A DNA stretch of 64,000 nucleotides from Mesorhizobium sp. WSM4904. Lineage in GTDB: Bacteria > Pseudomonadota > Alphaproteobacteria > Rhizobiales > Rhizobiaceae. The notes below the pieces were generated by a model. The model ran no database searches, was not told the DNA's origin, and worked only from the letters and a program-made list of their open reading frames with translations. The position numbers were made by a program, and so were the translations under genes. Below, piece after piece: positions 1-8,413 of the stretch. Location of the stretch: positions 2,613,001 through 2,677,000 of the forward strand of contig NZ_CP121354.1 in NCBI RefSeq assembly GCF_029674545.1. The letters are read 5' to 3'. Numbering within the stretch: position 1 is the stretch's first letter; the number at the start of each line of letters is the position of its first letter.

Positions 1-1
1 C

Positions 2-934
2 GTCACCAACTACGCCACCCATGAGTGGTACCAGAACGTCATCAAGGGCATGAAGGCGCGCGCCAAGGATCTCGGGATCGAGTTCGAGGTGCAGGACGCC
101 AATCTCGACATCGCCAAGGAAGTGTCGGCCGCGGAAGACTTCATGGCCAAGGGCGTCGACGTGCTGATCATCACGCCCGTCAACGAGGAGGGCGTGGTGC
201 CGCTGCTGCGCCAGGCGAAGTCCAACAACATACCGGTGGTGCTCGAGGGCAATCCGGTCAAGGGCATGACCACGATGGTCGCCATCTGCGACTACGACAC
301 CGGCTACATGTCCGGCGTCGAGGCGGGCAAATACGCCAAGGAAAAGCTCGGCGGCGTCGCCAAGGTGATGAATGTCGGCCTGCCGCTGCTTTCCGCCACG
401 GTGCTGCGCTCGCACGGCTTCATGGACGGCCTGAAGACCATCATCCCCGACGCGGTCATGGTCCACGACCTCGACGGCGGCGGCAATCCGGACCGCGCGC
501 TCGAGGTCTCGTCGGCGGCGCTGGCCAAGAATTCCGACATCAACATCATCTACGGCATCAACGATTCCTCATCGCTCGGCGGCTTGCAGGCCTGGAAAGC
601 GGCCGGCAAGTCGCAAGACGGCCTGCTGACGGTCGGCACCGGCGGCGAGGGGCTCGCCTTCATCAACGCCATGCAGAACGAGCCGTCCTACCGCATCGAG
701 GCCGCGATGTTCCCGGAGAAGGAAGGGTTCACCGCCATCGATGCCGCGGTCAAGCTCTTCAACAGCGAGGAAGTGCCCGAGCACATCGTCAGCCCGACCG
801 CGCCGATGACCGGCGAGGACTGGAAGAAGTTCTATGACTACGACGGCACCACCCGCACCATCAAATGGGACGCCGTCAATGCGCTGCAGCCGCCGGCAAA
901 GTGCATGAAGACCTCAGCCGATCTCAAGAAGTAG
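2..934 (+). CDS. Sugar ABC transporter substrate-binding protein (5' end cut off)
   Basis: This is the periplasmic binding protein of a CUT2 (ribose-type) uptake system. The reading frame is open to the first base, so the signal peptide and N-terminus lie outside the window. The visible 310 residues show the periplasmic-binding-protein type 1 pattern: a WYQNVIKGMKARAKDLG helix, then DFMAKGVDVLIITPVNEEG, and a C-terminal half with IIYGINDSSSLGG and VGTGGEGLAFI. It is followed by a strong stem-loop and then by permease, ATPase and permease genes on the same strand. The ligand cannot be read from the sequence. Downstream sugar-modifying genes suggest a monosaccharide, polyol or related carbohydrate. 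Confidence 0.92.
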   Translation, partial: VTNYATHEWYQNVIKGMKARAKDLGIEFEVQDANLDIAKEVSAAEDFMAKGVDVLIITPVNEEGVVPLLRQAKSNNIPVVLEGNPVKGMTTMVAICDYDTGYMSGVEAGKYAKEKLGGVAKVMNVGLPLLSATVLRSHGFMDGLKTIIPDAVMVHDLDGGGNPDRALEVSSAALAKNSDINIIYGINDSSSLGGLQAWKAAGKSQDGLLTVGTGGEGLAFINAMQNEPSYRIEAAMFPEKEGFTAIDAAVKLFNSEEVPEHIVSPTAPMTGEDWKKFYDYDGTTRTIKWDAVNALQPPAKCMKTSADLKK

Positions 935-945
935 GCTGATCGACA

Positions 946-974
946 CGGCCCTTCCCGCGAGGTGGGAAGGGCCG
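946..974 (+). other. Intercistronic stem-loop after the binding-protein gene
   Basis: CGGCCCTTCCC at 946-956 pairs perfectly with GGGAAGGGCCG at 964-974 around a 7-base loop. No T-run follows, so this is not a full rho-independent terminator. Stem-loops of this kind after binding-protein genes usually stabilise the upstream mRNA, giving more binding protein than permease. That role is inferred here. Confidence 0.7.
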
Positions 975-1047
975 CCCGGCTAGGCGCCGTTGGCGGCAAA
1001 GACACCGACACCGGCGCCTGACCCCCGAGCGACGGGAATGGATTGAG

Positions 1048-2031
1048 ATGAGCGAGCTTACACACGCCCCCGCGCAAAGACGTTCCATCGGCGGCCAGCT
1101 TCTGGGCGGCAGCCAGCTTGTGCTCGGCGTCATCCTGGCGGTGCTGTGCATCGCCATATCCCTCGCTGCGCCGCAGTTCTATTCGGAGGCCAACATCATC
1201 GCCATCCTGCGCCAATGCGCGCTGGTGCTGATCGTCGCCTCGGGCATGACCATGCTCATCATCACGGCGGAGGTCGACCTGTCGGTAGGAGCATCGCTCG
1301 CCTTCGTCGGCTGCATCGGTATGGCGGTGCTCAATTCCACACACAGCCTTGCGCTCGGCATGCTGGCGGCGCTTGCCTTCGCCGGCGGCGTCGGCTTGTT
1401 TAACGGGCTGGTCGTCACCAGGCTCCGGGTGAACTCGCTGATCGCCTCCATCGGCACGATGATGATGCTGCAGGGCGGCGTCTACCTGTTCACACGCGAG
1501 GCTGTGCAGAACCACAATCAGCTGGCGAGCTTCACCGATCTCGGCGCCGGCTATGTCGGCGCGGTGCCGGTTCCCGTCATCCTGGCGGCGCTGATCTTCG
1601 CGGTCGCCTATGTGACGCTGCGCTTCACCACGCTCGGCCGCTATCTCTACGCGGTGGGGGCCAATGAAAGGGCGGTGCGCCTGTCCGGCCTGCGCTCGGA
1701 ACGCCTCAAGCTGTTCGCTTTCGTGGTCACCGGCCTTTGTGTCGGCGTCGCCGGCATGATCCTGTCGTCGCTGATGAATGCCGGCCAGCCGACCGCCGGC
1801 CGCGGCTTCGAACTGACGGTCATCGCCGCCGTCATCCTCGGCGGCACCAGCCTGCTCGGCGGCCGCGGCTCGCTGTTCGGCACGCTGCTCGGCGTGCTGG
1901 TGCTGAAGGTGATCGACAACGGCATCATCATTCTCGGCTGGAACCAGGATTTGCAGATGGTGGTGCCTGGCGTCGTCATCATCCTGGCGACTTATCTCGA
2001 CATCATCCGGAACAAAGCCAATGTCCGTTGA
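1048..2031 (+). CDS. Sugar ABC transporter permease (CUT2/RbsC type), first of two
   Basis: This 327-residue inner-membrane permease has about eight to ten hydrophobic segments. It carries the family signature around residues 65-85 (SGMTMLIITAEVDLSVGA), the region after which RbsC-type permeases are recognised, and a C-terminal GGTSLLGGRGSLFGTLLGV loop. The start follows a GGGAATGG purine stretch. Its last 11 bases overlap the ATPase gene start, so the two are translationally coupled. A second, divergent permease lies after the ATPase, so the membrane pore is probably a heterodimer. Substrate unknown. Confidence 0.93.
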   Translation: MSELTHAPAQRRSIGGQLLGGSQLVLGVILAVLCIAISLAAPQFYSEANIIAILRQCALVLIVASGMTMLIITAEVDLSVGASLAFVGCIGMAVLNSTHSLALGMLAALAFAGGVGLFNGLVVTRLRVNSLIASIGTMMMLQGGVYLFTREAVQNHNQLASFTDLGAGYVGAVPVPVILAALIFAVAYVTLRFTTLGRYLYAVGANERAVRLSGLRSERLKLFAFVVTGLCVGVAGMILSSLMNAGQPTAGRGFELTVIAAVILGGTSLLGGRGSLFGTLLGVLVLKVIDNGIIILGWNQDLQMVVPGVVIILATYLDIIRNKANVR

Positions 2032-3553
2032 TTTCCTGCATCCCGGCGAAGGCACGGCCATCGACACGAATGTGCCGGCGCTGGAACTGCGCGGCATCGG
2101 CAAGCGCTTCCCGGGTGTCGTGGCGCTGGACAATGTCGACTTCACCCTGGAGCCCGGCAAGATCCACGCCCTGATGGGCGAAAACGGCGCCGGCAAGTCG
2201 ACGCTGATCAAGATCATGGCCGGCGTCTACGGCAAGGATGCCGGAACCATCCGCATGCGCGGGCGCGAGGTCGACATCAGGTCGCCGCGCGACAGCCTGA
2301 AAGAAGGCATCAAGGTCGTGTTCCAGGAGATCGCGTTGATCTCCGAGTTCACCGTCGCCGAAAACATCTTCCTCGAAGGCTATCCGACCGGCAAAGCCGG
2401 CTCGATCGACTGGAAGAAGATCCGTACCGATTCAGCAGCGCTGTTCAACCGCATAGGCTTCGATGTCGATCCGGCGGCGCGGACCGGATCGCTGCCCGTC
2501 AGCCAGCAGCAGATGGTCGAGATCGCCCGCGCGCTTGCCCACGAGGCGCGCGTCGTGGTGATGGACGAACCGACGTCCTCGCTGACGCCGAACGAAGTCT
2601 CGTTGCTGTTCACCGTCATCCGCCGTCTGGCGGCCCTCGGCATCGCGGTGGTCTATGTCAGTCACAAGCTCGACGAGGTGTTCGAGATCGCCGACACGGT
2701 GACCGTGCTGCGTGACGGACGCCACATCTCGACCAAGCCGGTCGGCGAGCACAGCAACGACACGCTGATCCAGGACATGATCGGCCGGCGCATCGACAAT
2801 CTGTTCCCCCGCAAGCGCGGCGCGCCGGGCAGCAAGGTGGCGCTGTCGGTAAACAATCTCAGCACGGCGAAGAAGCTGAACGACGTCTCCTTCGAGGCGC
2901 GCGCCGGCGAGGTGCTCGGCTTCTTCGGATTGATGGGGGCGGGCCGCACCGAGCTCGCCAAGGCGATCGTCGGCTACGATCCGATCACGTCCGGCGCGAT
3001 CACGGTCGACGGCCAGCGCCTCGCGCCGCATGACACGCGCACCGGCGTCAAGCTCGGCATCGGCCTGCTCACCGAGGATCGCAAGAGCGAAGGACTGATG
3101 AGCGAGCTGCCCGTCTACCAGAATGCCAGCCTCGCCTCGCTCGGCGCGTTCGCCCGCATGGGCTTCGTCGACAAGGCGAAGGAGCACAGAGCGGTGCAGG
3201 ACTATGTCGACCGTTTCCGCATCAAGACACCCAGCCTGTTCCAACAGGTGAAGAACCTGTCGGGCGGCAACCAGCAGAAGGTGCTGATCTCGCGCTGGCT
3301 GATGCGGGGTCTGAAAGTCATCGTCGTCGACGAACCGACCCGCGGCATCGACGTCGGCGCCAAATCGGAAATCTTCGCGCTGATCGACCGGCTTGCCGGC
3401 GAGGGTCTGGCGGTCGTCATGATGACGTCGGAGATGCCCGAACTGCTCGGTCTCGCCGACCGGATCGCGGTGATGTGCGAGGGCCGCCTGACCGCGATCA
3501 TGTCGCGCGAGGAAGCCACGCAGGAGAAGATCCTCAATGCGGCGATCGGGTGA
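2021..3553 (+). CDS. Sugar ABC transporter ATP-binding protein (CUT2/RbsA type)
   Basis: This 510-residue protein has two fused ABC ATPase domains, as in RbsA/MglA. The N-terminal domain has a canonical Walker A (GENGAGKSTLIKIMAG, near residue 54) and Walker B (VVVMDEPTSSL). The C-terminal domain has a degenerate Walker A (GLMGAGRTELAKAIVG) but a good signature motif (LSGGNQQKVLISRWL) and Walker B (IIVVDEPTRGIDVGAKSEI in outline). This asymmetry is normal for the family. It overlaps the first permease and sits 57 bp upstream of the second, so it energises that transporter. Confidence 0.95.
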   Translation: MSVDFLHPGEGTAIDTNVPALELRGIGKRFPGVVALDNVDFTLEPGKIHALMGENGAGKSTLIKIMAGVYGKDAGTIRMRGREVDIRSPRDSLKEGIKVVFQEIALISEFTVAENIFLEGYPTGKAGSIDWKKIRTDSAALFNRIGFDVDPAARTGSLPVSQQQMVEIARALAHEARVVVMDEPTSSLTPNEVSLLFTVIRRLAALGIAVVYVSHKLDEVFEIADTVTVLRDGRHISTKPVGEHSNDTLIQDMIGRRIDNLFPRKRGAPGSKVALSVNNLSTAKKLNDVSFEARAGEVLGFFGLMGAGRTELAKAIVGYDPITSGAITVDGQRLAPHDTRTGVKLGIGLLTEDRKSEGLMSELPVYQNASLASLGAFARMGFVDKAKEHRAVQDYVDRFRIKTPSLFQQVKNLSGGNQQKVLISRWLMRGLKVIVVDEPTRGIDVGAKSEIFALIDRLAGEGLAVVMMTSEMPELLGLADRIAVMCEGRLTAIMSREEATQEKILNAAIG

Positions 3554-3610
3554 GGTCATGACGCTTCGCTGCGGTATTCCCTGCGTTCAGTCCTTCGAAG
3601 GGAGCAAGCG

Positions 3611-4606
3611 ATGAGCCTTACAAGCATGGCTTCCGCAAAAGCCGAGCCGTCCATGCTGGGGCGGCTCTTTGCCCGGCAGGAACTGGCGCTGCTGGTCTGC
3701 CTTGTCCTGGTGCTGGTGTTCTTTTCCGCCACGGTCGAGAATTTCCTCTCCGTGCGCAACATGACCAACGTGCTCGGCCAGGCCTCGCTCGCGCTCACTG
3801 CCGGCATCGGCTGCGCCATCGTCTTCATTTCCGGCGAGGTCGACATTTCGATCGGGTCGCTGCTGGCGACCATCGCCCTGCCGCTGATCATCATCATGAA
3901 CGACACCAACTCGCTGCTGCTCGGCGTCGGCGGCGCGCTACTGTTCGGGCTGATCATCGGTGTGGTGAACGGCTATCTCACCGCCTATGCCGGCATCAAC
4001 TCGCTGATCGTGACGCTCGGCACCATGTTCATCATGCGCGGCGGCGTCTATCTCTACACCGGCCAGCGCGCGATCCCCGACGATGCCGCCCTCGACAGCT
4101 TCATCGCGCTGTCGGACGGCCGCCTGTTCAACATCATCCCCTATTCGGCGGTCATCGCTATCGTCCTGCTCGCCGCATTCGGCTACATGATGCAGCACCG
4201 GCCGTTCGGGCGGCAGATCTATGCGGTCGGCGGCAACCAGGAAGTGGCGCGGCTGGCGGGCTACGACGTGCGGCGCGTCAAGTTCGTCTGCTTCATCGTC
4301 AGCGCACTGCTGGCGACGGTTGCCGGCATCATCCTGGCGGCGCGCGTCGGCTCGGCGCAGCATACGGCCGGACTGAACTTCGAATTCCAGGTCGTCGCCG
4401 CGACCGTGCTCGGCGGGGTGAGCCTCGCCGGCGGCATCGGCAGCCTGACCGGCATGGCGCTCGGCGTCCTGATCCTGCAGTTCCTGTCCAACGGGCTGCG
4501 CGGGCTCGGGCTGCCGACCGAATGGCAGCTGGTCATCACCGGCATGATCATCATCGCCGCGGTCGCCTTCGACGAGGCGAAGCGCAGGCGTGCGATTGGA
4601 GGCTGA
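3611..4606 (+). CDS. Sugar ABC transporter permease (CUT2/RbsC type), second of two
   Basis: This 331-residue polytopic membrane protein is homologous to the first permease. It keeps the signature region (CAIVFISGEVDISIGS) and the C-terminal GGVSLAGGIGSLTGMALGV loop. GAAGGGAGC precedes the ATG at a good distance. The next gene starts 1 base after its stop, so it is in the same transcript as the SDR and the CoA genes. A permease-ATPase-permease order implies that the two permeases form a mixed pore. An alternative is that each serves a different binding protein. Confidence 0.93.
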   Translation: MSLTSMASAKAEPSMLGRLFARQELALLVCLVLVLVFFSATVENFLSVRNMTNVLGQASLALTAGIGCAIVFISGEVDISIGSLLATIALPLIIIMNDTNSLLLGVGGALLFGLIIGVVNGYLTAYAGINSLIVTLGTMFIMRGGVYLYTGQRAIPDDAALDSFIALSDGRLFNIIPYSAVIAIVLLAAFGYMMQHRPFGRQIYAVGGNQEVARLAGYDVRRVKFVCFIVSALLATVAGIILAARVGSAQHTAGLNFEFQVVAATVLGGVSLAGGIGSLTGMALGVLILQFLSNGLRGLGLPTEWQLVITGMIIIAAVAFDEAKRRRAIGG

Positions 4607-4607
4607 C

Positions 4608-5393
4608 ATGGCTCGTCTTGAAGGAAAAACCGCCGTCATCACCGGCGCCGCCGACGGCATCGGCCATGCCATCGCCGAGGCGATGGCGAGGGAAGGGGCG
4701 CATGTCTTCCTCGGCGACATCGCAGACAAGGCGGGCGAGGATTTCGCGGCAGCGCTGCGCGCCGCCGGCCACCTGGCCGACTATGTCCATTGCGACGTTT
4801 CGCAGGAAGCCGATATCGCCGGCCTTATCGATGCGGCCGTCAGGAAGACCGGGCACCTCGACGTCCTGGTCAACAACGCCGCCATCGCCATCGGCGGCAT
4901 GCCGGTGCACGAGATGACCGACGAGCAATGGCACCGGCTGATCGCGGTCAACCTGACCAGCGTGTTCCGCGGCTGCAAATACGCGCTGCCGCACATGATC
5001 GCGCAGAAGGCGGGCTCGATCATCAACATGGCCTCCGCGCAGGGCCATATCGGCCTCGACGGCTGGACCGCCTATGCCGGCGCCAAGGGCGCGGTGATGG
5101 CGATGACGCGCCAGATGGCGGTCGAGTTCGGCCCGGTGAACGTCCGCGTCAACTCGATCTCGCCCGGCACCATCAACACGCCGATGAACGACAGGCTGAT
5201 CAAGGAGATCGGCGGCAATCTCGCCAAGGCCTGGGTCAAGATGCATCCGCTCGGCCGCATCGGCGAGCCTTCCGAGGTGGCCGAGGCCGCCGTCTATCTC
5301 GGCTCGGATGCGGCCGGCTTCACCACCGGCACCGACCTGCGCGTCGATGGCGGGCTGACCGCCGCGCCGCGCTACGTCCCCGAACTGCTCTGA
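4608..5393 (+). CDS. SDR-family oxidoreductase in the sugar/CoA operon
   Basis: This is a 261-residue classical short-chain dehydrogenase/reductase. It has the cofactor motif TGAADGIG at the N-terminus, NNAA in the middle and the catalytic YAGAK (YxxxK), with the upstream Ser in the MASAQG segment. The ATG at 4608 is chosen over an in-frame GTG at 4590 because GGAGG lies five bases upstream. It probably oxidises a hydroxyl of the imported carbohydrate or its lactol, with NAD(P) as cofactor. The C-terminal GGLTAAP tail is typical of gluconate/sorbitol-type dehydrogenases. The exact substrate is unknown. Confidence 0.9.
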   Translation: MARLEGKTAVITGAADGIGHAIAEAMAREGAHVFLGDIADKAGEDFAAALRAAGHLADYVHCDVSQEADIAGLIDAAVRKTGHLDVLVNNAAIAIGGMPVHEMTDEQWHRLIAVNLTSVFRGCKYALPHMIAQKAGSIINMASAQGHIGLDGWTAYAGAKGAVMAMTRQMAVEFGPVNVRVNSISPGTINTPMNDRLIKEIGGNLAKAWVKMHPLGRIGEPSEVAEAAVYLGSDAAGFTTGTDLRVDGGLTAAPRYVPELL

Positions 5394-5412
5394 ACACGAA
5401 ACGAGACATCAA

Positions 5413-6618
5413 ATGAACAAGGCCCTCGAAGGCGTCCGCATCCTCGATTTCAGCCATCTGCTGCAGGGGCCGTTCGCCACGCAGCTGCTCGGCGACATGG
5501 GCGCCGATGTCATCAAGATCGAGCGGGCCGGCGCCGGCGACATGTTCCGCGGCATGACCTTCTTCGCCAAATGGGTCGGCGGTTCCGAGAGCCCGAACTT
5601 CCTCGCCTGGAACCGCAACAAGCGCTCGATCGCGCTCAACCTGAAAAGCCGCAAGGTGCATGCCGTCATCATGGAGATGGCGAAGAGCGCCGACGTGGTG
5701 GTGCAGAACTTCCGCCCCGGCGTGCTCGCCAAGCTCGGCTACGGCTACGAGGATTTCAAGGCCGTCAATGCGCGCATCATCTACTGCTCGGGTTCGGGCT
5801 ATGGCGAGGAGGGCCCTTATGTCGAGCGCCCCGGCCAGGACATGTTGATCCAGGGGCTCGCCGGGCTGATCGCCAACACCGGCCGCGGCGACCAGGCTCC
5901 GGTTCCCGCCGGCGCCGGTCTCGCCGACCAGATCGGCGCCATGAACATGGTCTACGGCATATTGTCGGCGCTCTACTATCGCGAGAAGACCGGCAAGGGC
6001 CAGAAGATCGAGGTCAATCTGCTGGCCGGGCTGCTCGCGCATCTCAACCAGGAATATGTCGCCGTGCTCAATCTCGGCGAGGATTTCGTGCGGCCGAATT
6101 CCGGCATCGGCCACCCCGGCATGCAGGCGCCGTTCGGCATCTACGAGACGAGCGACGGCGGCTACGTGTCGATCGCCATGAGCCCGTTCAAGACGCTTTA
6201 CGAGATGCTGGGGGCGCCGCAGCTCGCCGTCTACGACGACCTGAAGACGCTGTTCGACAAACGCGACGAGGTCTTCGAGAAGGTCAATGCCGAGACCAAG
6301 AAATTCGCCACGCAGGATCTTTTGGCACGGCTTCTTGCGGCCGACATCTGGTGCGCCGAGGTAAAGGACATCCGCCGCGCGGCGGAAGACCCGCAGGTCA
6401 CGCATATGGGCATGATCACCAGCTACGATCATCCGCGGGGCGGCAAGGTGCGGGTGGTGGCGCCCGCGGTCAAGATGAGCGAGACGCCCGCGACCATCGA
6501 ACGGCCGGCCCCGCTGGTCGGCCAGCATGGGCGCGAGATCCTGGCCGAGTTCGGCCTGTCGAAGGACGAGATCGCCGCACTCGAGGCGTCCGGCGACATG
6601 ACCGTGGAAGCGGCCTGA
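5413..6618 (+). CDS. CaiB/BaiF (family III) CoA-transferase
   Basis: This 401-residue protein belongs to the formyl-CoA transferase/CaiB family, which moves CoA between carboxylic acids. It begins with the family hallmark LEGVRILDFSHLLQGPFATQLLGDMGADVIKIE and has the catalytic-Asp segment ERPGQDMLIQGLAG around residue 140, matching the family's Asp. Its length is normal. It lies 19 bases after the SDR and two bases before the enoyl-CoA hydratase, so a carboxylic acid made in the pathway is presumably activated to a CoA ester here. Racemase activity (AMACR-like) is the main alternative. Confidence 0.9.
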   Translation: MNKALEGVRILDFSHLLQGPFATQLLGDMGADVIKIERAGAGDMFRGMTFFAKWVGGSESPNFLAWNRNKRSIALNLKSRKVHAVIMEMAKSADVVVQNFRPGVLAKLGYGYEDFKAVNARIIYCSGSGYGEEGPYVERPGQDMLIQGLAGLIANTGRGDQAPVPAGAGLADQIGAMNMVYGILSALYYREKTGKGQKIEVNLLAGLLAHLNQEYVAVLNLGEDFVRPNSGIGHPGMQAPFGIYETSDGGYVSIAMSPFKTLYEMLGAPQLAVYDDLKTLFDKRDEVFEKVNAETKKFATQDLLARLLAADIWCAEVKDIRRAAEDPQVTHMGMITSYDHPRGGKVRVVAPAVKMSETPATIERPAPLVGQHGREILAEFGLSKDEIAALEASGDMTVEAA

Positions 6619-6620
6619 CG

Positions 6621-7403
6621 ATGGGCACCTACCGGACACTCACGGTCGAAATCTCCGGCCGCGTCGCTGTCGTCACCTTCCGGCGCGCCGATCAGCTCAA
6701 CGCCATGAACCGGCTGATGCAGGGCGAGATCACCGAGGCCTTCGAGGCGCTGTCCGCCGATGCGGACGTCGGCGCGATCGTGGTCACCGGCGAGGGGCGC
6801 GGCTTCATGGCCGGCGCCGACATCAAGGAATATGCCGCGCAGACGGCGCCCGAGTTCGACACGTTCCAGGCTGCCGGCATGCGCATGTACGCGGCGATCG
6901 AGAGCAACCGCAAACCGGTGATCGCCGCGGTCAATGGCTTCGCCTTGGGCGGCGGCATGGAGCTCGTGCTGTGCTGCGACATCGTGATCGCCAACCAGTT
7001 CGCCAAACTCGGCCTGCCGGAGATCAAGCTCGGGCTGATCCCCGGCGGCGGCGGCACGCAACGCAGCGTCGTCAAGCTCGGCCGCAACCGCGCCAATCTT
7101 CTGCTGATGACGGGTGCGATCGTGCCGGCTTCCGAATTCGTCGGTGCCGGCCTGGTCAACGAGATCGTCGATGTCGACGCCCTGATGCCGCGCGCGCTGG
7201 AATTGGCCGAGATGATCGCCGCCGAGCCTGCCGCCGCGATCGAAGGCCTGAAGGCCCTGACGGCGCATGCGGTGTCGGGCGAACCGGCCGATGGCCTTGC
7301 CATGGAGCGCGACATACTGGGCGGCCTCTATCGCAGCGAGATCGGCCAGCGGCGCGTCAAGGAGTTCGCCGAGAGAAGTGTTGCGAAGAAGGCCAGCCCA
7401 TGA
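6621..7403 (+). CDS. Enoyl-CoA hydratase/isomerase (crotonase family)
   Basis: This 260-residue crotonase-fold protein starts at the ATG at 6621, two bases after the CoA-transferase stop. The oxyanion-hole segment FMAGADIKEY is present. Both catalytic glutamates of true hydratases can be aligned: one in ALGGGMELVL and one in PEIKLGLIPGGGGTQR. It should hydrate, or possibly dehydrate, an unsaturated acyl-CoA formed after the CoA-transferase step. It overlaps the next gene by four bases (ATGA). Confidence 0.92.
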   Translation: MGTYRTLTVEISGRVAVVTFRRADQLNAMNRLMQGEITEAFEALSADADVGAIVVTGEGRGFMAGADIKEYAAQTAPEFDTFQAAGMRMYAAIESNRKPVIAAVNGFALGGGMELVLCCDIVIANQFAKLGLPEIKLGLIPGGGGTQRSVVKLGRNRANLLLMTGAIVPASEFVGAGLVNEIVDVDALMPRALELAEMIAAEPAAAIEGLKALTAHAVSGEPADGLAMERDILGGLYRSEIGQRRVKEFAERSVAKKASP

Positions 7404-8413
7404 AGGGTGACGATTATCGCGGCCTCGGCTGGGCGCATGGCGCGCTAACCGTCCAGCGGCTCGGCGCGATGCTGGCGCCGGTCACGTTCGTGCTCGCCGA
7501 CGGGCGTCAGGTTTCGCCGATGCATGTCGCGCCCTGGTCGAACGAACGACAAGCGGAGGCGCTGCCGGGCATTCTGCGCAAGCTGCGTGGCGAATGGCCC
7601 TGCGTGCCTTTCGGCTATTCGGTGCCTGCCGAGGGGTGGCCCGAGGCCTGGACGCGTGTCATGGGACCTCCGACGCCGAACGAAGAAATCCATGGCCATA
7701 GCTCCAATCATGACTGGACATGGCGCGACAGCGAGCCCGGGTCATTGTCGCTGTCGCTTTCCTACCCCAAGGGGAGTCCGGTCGAGCGCGTCGAGCGAAC
7801 GGTGAGGCCTGATCCGTCGGCGCCGGCCGTCGACATCGAATTCAGGATCGTCGTCCGCCACGCCTGTCGCCTGCCGATCGGCCTGCATCCGGTGTTCCGG
7901 CTGCCGTTCGAGACGGGCGCCGCCACACTGGAGCTCGCCGGCTTCGATGAGGGCCGCACCTATCCGCACGATGTCCAACCCGGCGCGGCACTGTTTGCCA
8001 GGAACAAGACCTTCTTCGAGCTGGTAGCGGTGCCGGCGCGCGCCGGGGGGATGATCGACGCCTCCCGTTTGCCCTTGGCCGCCGACACGGAAGAGCTGCT
8101 GCAGATCGAAGGCGTCGACGGTATCGCCGCGCTCGCCAACCACGAGGATGGCTACAGGGTGCAGCTATCCTGGCAAAAGGAGCATTTCCCAAGCCTTTTG
8201 CTCTGGTACTCCAATCGCGGCCGCAAGGCAGCGCCTTGGAACGGGCGCCACATCGCCATCGGCATCGAGCCGGTCTGCTCGCCCTTCGGGCTCGGCCCCG
8301 CGACCGCGCTTGCCGGCAACCCCATCGCGCAATCCGGCATCACGACGGCGCTGGAATTCTCGCCCGAAAAGCCGTTCGTGACCCGCTACCGCATCGAGGC
8401 ATCCGCGCTGTGA
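7400..8413 (+). CDS. Aldose 1-epimerase-like (galactose mutarotase superfamily) protein
   Basis: This 337-residue protein has the mutarotase-like beta-sandwich motifs: an EEIHGHSSNHDW segment with candidate catalytic His, LHPVFRLP, and a C-terminal GIEPVCSPFGLG with the candidate catalytic Glu. It starts at 7400, overlapping the hydratase stop by four bases, and ends overlapping the next start (GTGA). It probably interconverts the anomers of the imported sugar or a modified form. Divergence from GalM means the sugar specificity cannot be assigned. Confidence 0.82.
   Translation: MKGDDYRGLGWAHGALTVQRLGAMLAPVTFVLADGRQVSPMHVAPWSNERQAEALPGILRKLRGEWPCVPFGYSVPAEGWPEAWTRVMGPPTPNEEIHGHSSNHDWTWRDSEPGSLSLSLSYPKGSPVERVERTVRPDPSAPAVDIEFRIVVRHACRLPIGLHPVFRLPFETGAATLELAGFDEGRTYPHDVQPGAALFARNKTFFELVAVPARAGGMIDASRLPLAADTEELLQIEGVDGIAALANHEDGYRVQLSWQKEHFPSLLLWYSNRGRKAAPWNGRHIAIGIEPVCSPFGLGPATALAGNPIAQSGITTALEFSPEKPFVTRYRIEASAL

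Noticed and set aside
838..2217. 459-codon minus-strand frame opposite the first permease and ATPase
   Set aside because: It is antisense to clear ABC transporter genes, with His/Asp/Arg-rich low-complexity composition and no recognisable motif.
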